NCBI GenBank assembly: GCA_017545245.1
Contig: JAFWPB010000006.1
Coordinates: forward strand, 1-37,564
From: Clostridiales bacterium
Lineage (GTDB): Bacteria > Bacillota > Clostridia > Saccharofermentanales > Saccharofermentanaceae
Direction of reading: 5' to 3'
DNA length: 37,564 nucleotides
The notes under the pieces are model-generated. The model saw nothing but the letters and a program-made list of their open reading frames with translations, did no database searches and was not told where the DNA came from. The position numbers were made by a program, and so were the translations under genes. Shown here piece after piece: positions 23,947 through 32,343 of the stretch (within the stretch, counting starts at the first letter, position 1; each line of letters opens with the position of its first letter).

Positions 23947-25214
23947 AGATCAGGTGGATAGCGCTTTTTTATGCGATACTGATCCTGGCGGCGGGTGCGT
24001 GGCTGTTTCGAAGGATCGATCAGCGTGAAGTGTTTGAGATCGATATGCTGGCGCTGAATACAAAAGCGGCGGAGATTTCAGCCAAGCTTGATGCCGGCGT
24101 GGATCCGGAGCTTCTGGAGAGTGAGTACGATTGCGCGATCGTGCTGCTCAGTGATCGTAGTTATGGTTCCGAGAATAATTACTATATCCGCGAGGGCTAT
24201 TCGGTTTTCGATTACAGAAATGAACGGGAGGTGCTCGGAAAGATCGCGTTTCCGGCGCGGGCGGAGGAGTATGTGTCGAGGGAAAGAAGCGAGAAGCAGC
24301 TGCTCATCCTGGTTTTTGCGGCAGCGCTGCTGTTCGGGCTTTTGCTTCTTGCGATCGTGTGGTATTTGTTTGTGCGTCCTTTCCGTGAGTTGAAGAGTTT
24401 TGCGGAGCACGTGTCGAAGGGCAATCTGGATGTGCCTTTGAGGATGCAGAAACACAATTACTTCGGCGCTTTTACCGAGTCGTTTGATCGTATGCGCGAG
24501 GAGTTGAAGAAGTCTTCGGAGCGTGAGAATCAGGCGAATCGTGCTAAAAAAGAACTGGTGGCGGAGCTTTCGCATGATATTAAGACGCCTGTCGCGACGA
24601 TCCAGGCGACGTGTGAGGTCATGGAGATGAAGTATAGGGATGAGGATATCCGTGAGAAAGTGTCGGTCATCCGGGCGAAGGCATCGTCGGTGGAGCATCT
24701 GATCGATAACATGTTCAAGGCGACGCTCGATGAGCTTGAGGAGTTGAAGGTGGAGACGACGGAGGAGACGTCTTTGATCCTGCGCGACATGCTTTCCGAG
24801 TTGCGTTTCTATGGTGAGGTGAAGCTTCTCGGCGAGGTGCCGGAGTGCCTCGTGTACGCGGACAAGCTGCGCCTCGAGCAGGTCATCGATAACATCGCAG
24901 GCAATTCGTTTAAGTATGCCGGCACGACGCTGGAAGTTTCGTTCTCGCTTGATGCGGGCGATGGAAAAGGGGAGGCGGCTGAGTCCGGCGCACTGCACGT
25001 ACTTTTTAAGGATCGGGGACCGGGTGTTCCGGAGGAGGAAATCCCTCTTATTACTTCAAAATTCTATCGTGGCTCGCAGACAACGGGAAAAGACGGCAGC
25101 GGCCTGGGTTTGTATCTCGCGTCTGTTTTCATGGACCGCATGGGCGGTGGACTTGAGGTTCGAAACAGAGAAGGCGGCGGTCTTGTTGTCGAGATCGTGC
25201 TGAAGAAAGTGTAA
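23943..25214 (+). CDS. Sensor histidine kinase
   Basis: This 423-residue protein has membrane helices at about 5-24 and 116-140, a short external domain between them (about 90 residues), HAMP (about 140-195), a H-box E-L-S-H211-D-I-K-T-P, an N-box D-N317-I-A-G-N-S, and a G-S-G-L-G-L-Y-L-A ATP lid. The start was set to ATG 23943, overlapping the regulator stop by 4 bases. The external domain has no recognised sensor fold. Confidence 0.9.
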   Translation: MKIRWIALFYAILILAAGAWLFRRIDQREVFEIDMLALNTKAAEISAKLDAGVDPELLESEYDCAIVLLSDRSYGSENNYYIREGYSVFDYRNEREVLGKIAFPARAEEYVSRERSEKQLLILVFAAALLFGLLLLAIVWYLFVRPFRELKSFAEHVSKGNLDVPLRMQKHNYFGAFTESFDRMREELKKSSERENQANRAKKELVAELSHDIKTPVATIQATCEVMEMKYRDEDIREKVSVIRAKASSVEHLIDNMFKATLDELEELKVETTEETSLILRDMLSELRFYGEVKLLGEVPECLVYADKLRLEQVIDNIAGNSFKYAGTTLEVSFSLDAGDGKGEAAESGALHVLFKDRGPGVPEEEIPLITSKFYRGSQTTGKDGSGLGLYLASVFMDRMGGGLEVRNREGGGLVVEIVLKKV

Positions 25215-25259
25215 ACGGCGCGACGGTTTTCGGGATTACATGTAAATGTCGATGTGAAA

Positions 25260-25267
25260 GTGCTTTT
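25260..25267 (+). repeat. Intergenic AAGTGCTTTTG copy
   Basis: Located 46 bases after the sensor kinase stop and 58 before the -10 of the next gene. It is part of the iterated word family. Confidence 0.7.
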
Positions 25268-25317
25268 GAATTGGAATAAAGAATCTCTGTACCGCAACTG
25301 ATAATCTCTTTTCTGCG

Positions 25318-25326
25318 TGGTATAAT
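25318..25326 (+). promoter_or_regulatory. Extended -10 promoter of the LRR/DUF4214 gene
   Basis: TGG-TATAAT (TATAAT at 25321-25326) stands 36 bases before the ATG at 25363, with GGGAGAG between. Confidence 0.65.
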
Positions 25327-25362
25327 GAATTGTCTGAATTTTTTTACAAGGGAGAGAGCACT

Positions 25363-27399
25363 ATGAAGAAACTGATCAGGATTACAGGAACAATTCTATT
25401 TGCAGCTGCACTCATGGCAGTTCCTTGGGTAGCAGGATCAAGAACAGTCCGTGCGGACGATGTGGCTATCGATGAGACGAATTTCCCGGATGAGAGTTTC
25501 AGAAACTATCTGTTAAGCCAGGATTATGGCAGTGATGGAATACTGACTGAAGCGGAAATAGCAGATGTAAAAGAGATAGATGTTAGAAAGCAATCTATAT
25601 CCGATTTGAAGGGAATAGAGTATTTTACTGAACTGACTGAACTTCAATGCTATGACAATCAACTGACGAGTCTGGATGTGAGTAAGAATGCAGATCTGGA
25701 GATTCTTGATTGCAGCAATACTCAGTTGACTAGCTTGGATGTAAGCAATCATACGAAACTGAAACGACTTGAGTGTTCTAATAATCAACTAACGAAGCTG
25801 GATGTGAGCGGATGTACAGCTTTGGAATCCCTTTATTGCGTTAATAATCAACTGACGAGTCTGGATGTGAGCGAGAGTGAAGATTTGCTCTTTAACTTGG
25901 AAAGATACGGTATTAAAATTTCAGAAGGATCTAAGTATTACATTTCACAAGGGTTTTCTTGTGATATTTCCACCAAGTTGGTTCCTGAGTATTTGATTGG
26001 ACCTATTGCCGATGCAGTGGAGATAAATGAGAAGAATTTCCCTGATGCGATTTTCAGAAAATATGTATCGGACAATTATGATTTAGATCATGATGGAGTC
26101 TTGAAAAAAGTGGAGATGTGGGATATCACAGAAATCTATGTCAACGAAAAAAAGATTACGGATCTGCGTGGTATCGAATTCTTCACAAGATTAAAGAAAA
26201 TAGAATGCGAAAAGAATCAATTGACAAGTTTGGATCTGAGTACATGTCAGGCGCTGAAAGAACTTGATTGTTCTGATAACAAACTAACGAACGTAGATGT
26301 GAGCAGATGCGTGAAGCTGCTTAGATTTGACTGCTCTAACAATGTACTAACAGAATTGAATGTAAGTAGCGCTCTGGATCTTCTCGAACTTGATTGTAAG
26401 GATAATAATATTGCGGTTTTAGACATTTCTTCAAACAAGAATCTGAAGGACTTAGTTGAAAAGAAGGGTGTGGAAAAAGTCGAGGAGAAATACTATCTCA
26501 CGCTTGGCACTATACCACATGATGATTGGTATTCTATAGAGCTAGTATTGAAATATGATATATCTACTCAGCTGATCCTGACGCCAACCGAGTCTAGCAC
26601 GCCGACTCCGACACCTACCCCGACAGTTGCGCCTTTAAAACCGGCGAAATCTTCAATTGGTGATTTTGCAGAGCGTCTTTATACGGTAGCGCTTAATCGT
26701 GAGTCTGATGCGGATGGTAAGAAGTACTGGGTAGATGAGATCACAAACGGAAACAAGACCGGTGGTGAGTGTGCACACTTCTTCCTGATCGATGCACCTG
26801 AGTTCCTGAACCGGAAACTGAGTACAGAAGATTTCGTCGAGACGCTCTATCAGACATTCTTCGGACGTGAATCTGAGCCGGCAGGAAAAGCATACTGGGT
26901 CGGCGAATTGAGGAAAGGCACAAAGACCAGAGAAGATGTCATCAGTGGATTTATCGATTCGACGGAGTGGTGCAATATCTGTGCATCCTATGGTGTAAAG
27001 TCCGGTGCGCCGACTGCCAAAGCGGAAAAAGCATCCGAGAACGCGACAGATTTTGCGACACGTCTTTATACCTGCTGCCTGAATCGTGATCCGGAAGAGA
27101 AGGGATTGGAATACTGGGCATTAGCATTAACTAACCTTGAGCAGACAGGATGCTCCGCTGCGAAGTTCTTCTTCACAGGAGACGAGTTTGTCGGATTGAA
27201 GTTGAAGAATGAGGAGTATGTGAGAAGACTGTACACAACTTTCATGGGACGTGATCCGGAAGACAGCGAGATCGCATACTGGGTAGGAGAGATTGTCAAA
27301 GGAACACAGACGAAAAAGAGTGTCCTTATTTTCTTCGGACAGTCAGAGGAATTTACGAACATCTGTAAGTCCTACGGCATCGATCGCGGAGAGATCTAA
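25363..27399 (+). CDS. Secreted LRR protein with tandem DUF4214 domains
   Basis: This 678-residue protein has a signal peptide (residues 1 to about 32, cleavage at T-V-R-A/D). Two units of N-F-P-D-x-x-F-R cap (about 42 and 225) are each followed by LRRs (about 70-170 and 255-360). A short T-P-T-P linker (about 407-422) leads into two DUF4214 modules (about 430-555 and 565-678), each with the Y-W-V-x-E-L/I-x-x-G-x-x-T-x-x-x-V core twice. DUF4214 proteins are common on Clostridial surfaces, with unknown function. The start was set to ATG 25363 with GGGAGAG upstream. A fragment of the final DUF4214 end recurs at 37345-37383. Confidence 0.88.
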   Translation: MKKLIRITGTILFAAALMAVPWVAGSRTVRADDVAIDETNFPDESFRNYLLSQDYGSDGILTEAEIADVKEIDVRKQSISDLKGIEYFTELTELQCYDNQLTSLDVSKNADLEILDCSNTQLTSLDVSNHTKLKRLECSNNQLTKLDVSGCTALESLYCVNNQLTSLDVSESEDLLFNLERYGIKISEGSKYYISQGFSCDISTKLVPEYLIGPIADAVEINEKNFPDAIFRKYVSDNYDLDHDGVLKKVEMWDITEIYVNEKKITDLRGIEFFTRLKKIECEKNQLTSLDLSTCQALKELDCSDNKLTNVDVSRCVKLLRFDCSNNVLTELNVSSALDLLELDCKDNNIAVLDISSNKNLKDLVEKKGVEKVEEKYYLTLGTIPHDDWYSIELVLKYDISTQLILTPTESSTPTPTPTPTVAPLKPAKSSIGDFAERLYTVALNRESDADGKKYWVDEITNGNKTGGECAHFFLIDAPEFLNRKLSTEDFVETLYQTFFGRESEPAGKAYWVGELRKGTKTREDVISGFIDSTEWCNICASYGVKSGAPTAKAEKASENATDFATRLYTCCLNRDPEEKGLEYWALALTNLEQTGCSAAKFFFTGDEFVGLKLKNEEYVRRLYTTFMGRDPEDSEIAYWVGEIVKGTQTKKSVLIFFGQSEEFTNICKSYGIDRGEI

Positions 27400-27511
27400 T
27401 CCGGCGCGATTCGGCTCGCGGGCACGATCTGATATGCAGCGCCTAGCCCTACAGAGAACTCTGGTTTTCTGGAAGACATGCCTGCAGCTCTGGGAATAGA
27501 TTGAGATGTAT

Positions 27512-27556
27512 GATAAGTCGTGTTTGGCGATTTCGCCAGATACGGCTTGTCTTTTT
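27512..27556 (+). terminator. Terminator after the LRR/DUF4214 gene
   Basis: GATAAGTCGT-GTTT-GGCG pairs with CGCC-AGAT-ACGGCTTGTC and is followed by TTTTT, about 110 bases past the stop. Confidence 0.8.
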
Positions 27557-27566
27557 ATGAGGGCAA

Positions 27567-27574
27567 GTGCTTTT
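27567..27574 (+). repeat. Intergenic AAGTGCTTTT copy after the terminator
   Basis: GTGCTTTT with AA in front, 11 bases after the terminator T-run. Another copy lies at 27771-27778, after the palindromic units. Confidence 0.7.
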
Positions 27575-27641
27575 CAAACTGAAATGCAAGAAAAACTGCC
27601 TCCAAACGGCCTCGATTATGCGAGAATTCTGATAGCTTGAT

Positions 27642-27770
27642 GATGTTCTATAGGTGTTCTATGTAAAACGTTCCTTTATAGAACAAAACATAGAACATCT
27701 GCTTTTTTTTAGCGAAGTTCTATACTTGTTCTATGTTAGACGTGTTTTTATAGAACAAAACATAGAACAA
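27642..27770. repeat. Two more GTTCTATG nested palindromic units
   Basis: Unit 3 (27642-27699) reads GATGTTCTAT, AGGT, GTTCTATG..., TATAGAAC, AAAAC, ATAGAACATC, followed by a T-run (27703-27710). Unit 4 (about 27716-27770) has the same plan, GTTCTATA, CTT, GTTCTATG..., ATAGAAC, AAAA, CATAGAAC, and runs directly into an AAGTGCTTTT word. Spacers differ between units, but the outer and inner arms are conserved. The unit pair matches the pair at 15706-15832. Confidence 0.85.
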
Positions 27771-27784
27771 GTGCTTTTGCACAT

Positions 27785-27853
27785 AAAATGAAACAAAATT
27801 CATTTTTTATATTGACACGAGTTTGGCGAGTGGTTAAACTGAAACTAGTTTCA
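27785..27853 (+). promoter_or_regulatory. TetR-type promoter with two operator-like inverted repeats
   Basis: TTGACA (27812-27817) and TAAACT (27835-27840) are 17 bases apart. The perfect palindrome TGAAACTAGTTTCA (27840-27853) starts at the end of the -10, and AAAATGAA-ACAAAA-TTCATTTT (27785-27806) lies just before the -35. Both share TGAAAC/TTCATTTT, so one repressor probably binds both. Confidence 0.75.
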
Positions 27854-27871
27854 TTTTGGAGAGGCGCATGT

Positions 27872-28537
27872 ATGCCGAAGGTTACGGAAGAATATATGAA
27901 TAAGAAGCGGGAGGCGATCGTGGAGGCGGCGTATCGGGTGTGTCTGAGAAAGCCGGTGGAGATGGTCACGATGATGGATGTGATCGAGGAGACGGGGCTT
28001 TCGCAGGGCGGAATATACCGCTTTTATAAGGATCTGGACGAGATCTTGTGTGACATGATCTCGAAGATGCGGTCGGACTACAACTTTATTGATGATATTG
28101 AGCGGGCGACTGCGGATCCGGAGGCGCGCTTCGAAGATATAGTGCACCATGTGTGCCAGGTGATGGCGAAAGTGATGGAGGCGCATCTTCTAGATATTCA
28201 GAAGATCAACTTCGATCTGACTGTGCTCGCGATCAATGAACCGGAGCGCGCGGGAAAGATCATCGGGGGAATCAAGAATAAGCGCGGCAACTTCGAGTAT
28301 CTGGCGACGGTCATGATGCCGAAACTGGTGAAAGTGTGCAAGAAGCAGAAGTTGAAACCGAAGACGGATCCGAAGGATATTGTCGAGTTTATTTCCGCGG
28401 CGTATGTCGGGATCGAGATGAACTGCATTCTCACGGCCTGTTATGGCGGCGCAGCCATGCGCGTCAACAGTAAGCCCCAGCCGCTTTTTGATGTGTTAGC
28501 AACTACGATCATTACGTTATTTGGGGGAGAAGCATAA
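27872..28537 (+). CDS. TetR family transcriptional regulator
   Basis: This 221-residue protein has an N-terminal HTH (about 8-55: R-E-A-I-V-E-A-A, then D-V-I-E-E-T-G-L-S-Q-G-G-I-Y-R-F-Y-K-D) typical of TetR repressors and an all-helical ligand domain. GGAGAGG upstream sets the start at 27872. It overlaps the hydrolase gene by one base (TAATG), so the two form an operon it probably represses through the palindromes at 27785-27853. Confidence 0.9.
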   Translation: MPKVTEEYMNKKREAIVEAAYRVCLRKPVEMVTMMDVIEETGLSQGGIYRFYKDLDEILCDMISKMRSDYNFIDDIERATADPEARFEDIVHHVCQVMAKVMEAHLLDIQKINFDLTVLAINEPERAGKIIGGIKNKRGNFEYLATVMMPKLVKVCKKQKLKPKTDPKDIVEFISAAYVGIEMNCILTACYGGAAMRVNSKPQPLFDVLATTIITLFGGEA

Positions 28538-29661
28538 TGAAAACACCGGCACCAAGACCAACAGGAGAATACGCTGTCGGCACAAGTACTTTTAGCGTAT
28601 ATGATTTACAGAAGGAGACGTTCCCGGGATATGAGAACGAGATGCGGTGCGTCTCGGCGAGACTGTTTTATCCTGTTCTGAAGGAATCGGTAAAAGGACT
28701 GAAGAGGGAGCGGTACATGAGCCCGGAGATTGCCAAAGGACTTCAGAAGGCCTTCAAGGTCCCGCTTAAGTATGAGAAGCTTGAGGCGGCCGGCGAGAAC
28801 GTGATGGAGTGCTATCGGGATGCACCGAAGATCGAAGGAAAGAAGTTTCCGCTGATCGTGTTTAACCACGGTTATCTGTCGTATCGCGAGGGCAATTCTT
28901 TTCTGTGCATCGAACTTGCTTCGCACGGGTACGCGGTGCTCTCCGTGGCGCATTCGCGCGAGGCGCTGGTCATGGAACTTGATGACGGCAGGAAAATCGA
29001 GAGTGCGAAGAAACTGGCGAGCACGACGTATAAGCCTTTTCTCCGAGGTGCACTGGCGGCGGTCAAACTCACGAAGATGAAAGGCACGGACGAAGAAAGG
29101 GCGGCTGCTTTTGACGTATTTCAGAACAAATACTGCTCGCTGATCAAGAAGCGTGTCGGAGTGTGGGAGAAGGACGTGGATGCCGCAATTTCTTCTGCAA
29201 AAGAACTGTACTCCGACCGGATCGACTTCGATATGGGGATCGGTGTGAGTGGACATTCGATGGGCGGCGTGACGGCGTTTGCTTTGAGCCTTCACCGCGA
29301 TGATGTTGTGTGTGGTGTGAACATGGATGGCGGACTTTTCGGTGATTACGGGACAGAAATGATGGAGAAACCTTTTATGCAGATCAGCACCGAAGCGAAT
29401 GAGAATATCGTGGCGCGTGCGTATATGTATCACAGCCAGCCGGTCTATAAAGTGCTGATCAAGGGTGTCACACATGCGTGTCTTTCAGATATGAAGCATA
29501 TGGTTTCGATCAAGATGATCGCCGGAAAGACGCCTGCAGATGTGGCACACGAAAACCACTGCCGCGCACAGCTCGAGTTCTTCGATGCTTTTCTGGCACA
29601 TAAGAAAACCACGCCGGAGCTTCATAGCAACGACGTGGTTGAAGTGACTGTATTTCCGTGA
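28537..29661 (+). CDS. Alpha/beta hydrolase, PAF-acetylhydrolase-like
   Basis: This 374-residue cytosolic-looking protein has no signal peptide. F-N-H111-G-Y supplies the oxyanion region and G-H-S241-M-G-G is the nucleophile elbow. D264 (N-M-D-G) and H313 (V-T-H-A) complete a triad. The Ser-Asp spacing of 23 residues equals that of plasma PAF acetylhydrolase (S273/D296), the family it most resembles. Substrate is probably a short acyl or carbamoyl ester. It is controlled by the adjacent TetR repressor, which suggests induction by a lipophilic or xenobiotic ligand. Confidence 0.8.
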   Translation: MKTPAPRPTGEYAVGTSTFSVYDLQKETFPGYENEMRCVSARLFYPVLKESVKGLKRERYMSPEIAKGLQKAFKVPLKYEKLEAAGENVMECYRDAPKIEGKKFPLIVFNHGYLSYREGNSFLCIELASHGYAVLSVAHSREALVMELDDGRKIESAKKLASTTYKPFLRGALAAVKLTKMKGTDEERAAAFDVFQNKYCSLIKKRVGVWEKDVDAAISSAKELYSDRIDFDMGIGVSGHSMGGVTAFALSLHRDDVVCGVNMDGGLFGDYGTEMMEKPFMQISTEANENIVARAYMYHSQPVYKVLIKGVTHACLSDMKHMVSIKMIAGKTPADVAHENHCRAQLEFFDAFLAHKKTTPELHSNDVVEVTVFP

Positions 29662-29676
29662 GACGTAGTCCGCTTT

Positions 29677-31422
29677 TTAGCCCGCGTACATCATGCCGAT
29701 GAAGAGATCCTGCTCTGAGACGCCGTTGACAGTGGCCGGCCAAGTCTCGCGATCGAAGCTCACGCGGATGGTCTTATTCGGGTCAAGACCGTCGTCTTCG
29801 TGCAATTCGGTGATGTCCATCGTATTCTTTTCGTTGTTGTAGTAATTGATCATGACCGCGGAATCGGATGGGATCGTGTAATTCTCGCCTTCTGTTCCGT
29901 CGTCATTCACGAGCTTTCCGGTGATTTCCTGCTTTGTAAGGACGACGCCGCTGCGACGCTCGTAGATCGGTGACTTGACTTTGAAATCGCCGTTTGTACC
30001 CATCAACGTGTATTCTTTAACATTTGAGCAGGTTCCAACCAGATCACAACGCCCATGAAAGATCAAGTTGTCCGGGTCGTACGGCACATAGAAATAACCA
30101 TAGGTTTGGCCTGCCCGCGTGAGCGAGTTGTCGCTGTTGATCTTAAAAAGCGTCTGGCACGAGACGTCGTCTTCCACGCAGGTGGTCAGACACAGGTAGA
30201 CTCCGTCGTCGGTCTTGAAGAGATATGCATCTTCAAAAGCACCGTAGAAGTCAGTTTCGTAATCGCTGACGATCGTGTTCTCTTTGCCGTTGATCGTGAT
30301 GGTGAGGTTTTTGAACTCGTAATAAGAATCATTGAGTTCCTGCTTGATCGAGATCGTGTCCGCCTTCTTGTCCCCGTTGAAGTCCCATTGCAAGTTCTTT
30401 TCGGCATCGAACCGGAGACAGTAATTTTTCGGGCTTGCGCCGAAGTATTGCATGTCGAAGAACTCAGGATGGGCGATGGCGGAGACTTTCAGGATGGCAT
30501 AGCCGTCCGTGATGAAGATACCGTCGTAGGTCAGCGCGTAGAACGCATTTCCGGACTTGACTTTCGATACGACGTCGCCAAACTGGCGGGAGACACTCTC
30601 GTCTTTCTGGAATATGTCATAGATATGTTGGCTGAGTCCTTCCATATCTTTCACGACGACGTCAAAATCAATCGTTTCGCCGGTCTCGGTGTTGAAGGTC
30701 CTGCACATGCTGAATTCGCCGTTATAATCCTGGATCACGAAACTGCAGATCTGATCATCGGCGCGGCAGATCAAGGTATTGGGCTCGATGGCGGAATTGT
30801 AGTTTCCGTCGCGCCCGTCTCTGGCGACACTCAGCATGATCGCCAGACTTTGGTTATAGGAATAATCTGCCATAAACGTCCAGTCCTTGAACGCTGCTTT
30901 CAGTGACTCTTGCAGCTTCGGATATTTGTCGTCCGTGATGGTGAAACAGGTGATATCTTCGCGGACGGAGTAGACTTGCGGCCAGGCTTCCGAGCTGTTG
31001 TTTTTTACACCGTATCCGTGGACATTACGTTCGTACTTGATGCCGAGATTGGTGAGCGTGTCATCGTACTCGACGTCTCCGTCAGCTTTCGGTGCAGAAG
31101 TGGTTTCCGAAGGAGCGCTTGAACTTTCAGATGTCGACTCACTCGAAGTGGTGGACTCTGATGCGACGGTCGATTCGGTGGTCGTTTCTTCGGATGAGGC
31201 CTGCGTTGATTCGGCTGTGGTCTCTGTTGTCGTCTCGGTAGTGGTTTCCTCAGTTGTGGTTGTTTCTTCCGTTTCTGAAGAGGACTCCTCCGTCGTTGTC
31301 TCTTTCGACTCGGTCGTCTCGAAAATCTTGGTGGTTCTTGTGGATTCCTTGCCTCTGTGTGTGCAGGCGGCGGAGGACAGCATGATCGATGCGCAAAGCG
31401 CGATCGCAATCTTTTTCTTCAT
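29677..31422 (-). CDS. Lipoprotein with Thr/Ser/Glu-rich spacer
   Basis: This 581-residue protein has a lipobox L-S-S-A-A-C20, so lipid attachment is expected. Residues about 25-110 are almost pure Thr/Ser/Glu, a wall-spanning stalk. The C-terminal 470 residues have no recognised domain, except that D-F-N-G-D-K-K-A-D-T near 350 looks like an FG-GAP/calcium-loop segment. The gene is convergent with the hydrolase gene, the stops being 15 bases apart. AAGGAA before the ATG supports the start. Confidence 0.82.
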   Translation of the reverse strand: MKKKIAIALCASIMLSSAACTHRGKESTRTTKIFETTESKETTTEESSSETEETTTTEETTTETTTETTAESTQASSEETTTESTVASESTTSSESTSESSSAPSETTSAPKADGDVEYDDTLTNLGIKYERNVHGYGVKNNSSEAWPQVYSVREDITCFTITDDKYPKLQESLKAAFKDWTFMADYSYNQSLAIMLSVARDGRDGNYNSAIEPNTLICRADDQICSFVIQDYNGEFSMCRTFNTETGETIDFDVVVKDMEGLSQHIYDIFQKDESVSRQFGDVVSKVKSGNAFYALTYDGIFITDGYAILKVSAIAHPEFFDMQYFGASPKNYCLRFDAEKNLQWDFNGDKKADTISIKQELNDSYYEFKNLTITINGKENTIVSDYETDFYGAFEDAYLFKTDDGVYLCLTTCVEDDVSCQTLFKINSDNSLTRAGQTYGYFYVPYDPDNLIFHGRCDLVGTCSNVKEYTLMGTNGDFKVKSPIYERRSGVVLTKQEITGKLVNDDGTEGENYTIPSDSAVMINYYNNEKNTMDITELHEDDGLDPNKTIRVSFDRETWPATVNGVSEQDLFIGMMYAG

Positions 31423-31478
31423 TTTCCCTGTTCCTTTCTTAACTCTTTATTCCCCCTTAAAGAATACCATACTTTTCG

Positions 31479-31487
31479 TGATATACT
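31479..31487 (+). promoter_or_regulatory. Extended -10 promoter of the HD protein gene
   Basis: TGA-TATACT (TATACT at 31482-31487), 77 bases before the ATG at 31564. An AAGTGCTTTTGG word (31529-31540) lies in the transcribed leader. Confidence 0.5.
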
Positions 31488-31563
31488 GGAGAAAGTTGAG
31501 AAGACGGCGCGGAGAAAATGACGAAGGCAAGTGCTTTTGGCGCGGAAAGACAGGAGAGAAATA

Positions 31564-32178
31564 ATGGGAATCGAAGATTTTTTGAGTTCAGGAAATATGA
31601 GGCTTGATCAGCAGTTGAAGTTTACAGCGGAGATCGACAAGATGACGGAGGTCTATCGCCGGACGATGCTGATCTCCGGGGTGCGTCACGAAAACGATGC
31701 CGAACACTCCTGGCACATTGCCGTGATGGCGTTGCTTTTTAAGGAGTATTGTGTGGAAGAACCGAACGTGGAACGTGCTATCAAGATGCTGGTCGTGCAC
31801 GATCTGATCGAGATCTACGCGGGCGACACGTTTGCCTACGATGTGGAGGGGAATGCCAGCAAAGAGGCGCGCGAGGCTGCTGCGGCGGACAAACTCTATG
31901 CGCAGCTGCCGCCGGAGCAGGGAGCGGAACTTCGGGCTCTATGGGAAGAGTTCGACGCGATGGAGACGGTCGATTCGAAATATGCGGCATGCCTGGATCG
32001 GAGTCAGCCGCTTCTGCATAACACGCTGACGGAAGGTCATACCTGGCGTGACGGCGGTGCAGTGCGCTCCCAGGTGGAAGCCCGCGCGAAGATCATCAAG
32101 GAGTTCATGCCGGAGCTTTACGCGTGGATCGAGAAGAATCTTGACCGCGCGGTGGAAAAGGGCTGGCTTAAAGAGTAA
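31564..32178 (+). CDS. HD-domain phosphohydrolase (YfbR-like)
   Basis: This 204-residue protein has the HD-superfamily residues R41-H42-E-N-D-A-E-H48, H79-D80 and D145, in the order of the YfbR/HD_3 group of 5'-nucleotidases and related phosphohydrolases. These use a divalent metal to hydrolyse deoxynucleotide monophosphates. The start was moved from an upstream ATG to 31564, where AGGAGAG lies close upstream. The gene has its own promoter and is divergent from the lipoprotein gene. Confidence 0.82.
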   Translation: MGIEDFLSSGNMRLDQQLKFTAEIDKMTEVYRRTMLISGVRHENDAEHSWHIAVMALLFKEYCVEEPNVERAIKMLVVHDLIEIYAGDTFAYDVEGNASKEAREAAAADKLYAQLPPEQGAELRALWEEFDAMETVDSKYAACLDRSQPLLHNTLTEGHTWRDGGAVRSQVEARAKIIKEFMPELYAWIEKNLDRAVEKGWLKE

Positions 32179-32343
32179 GTCAGTGATGTCGTGATCAAGT
32201 CATTTCCACTTTCTTAGTGAAGTACTTCGGACGAAGCGATAATATTTTTTTTAAAAATGCAACGAATCCTCTTCTGGCATCGTCTATTAGTCGTATGCAT
32301 AAGAAAAGGCTTTGTGTTTCTGAAGCCGAAGAGAGGAGAGTTT

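Noticed and set aside
28582..28591. AAGTACTTTT in the hydrolase gene as a copy of the iterated word
   Set aside because: One mismatch in the core; not counted. Near matches with GTGCTTTG (11961, 32922) were also left out.
28606..29475. 289-residue minus-strand open frame
   Set aside because: Antisense to the hydrolase gene, whose catalytic triad proves the plus frame is real.
30055..30906. 283-residue plus-strand open frame
   Set aside because: Antisense to the lipoprotein gene, with no ribosome site or known domain.
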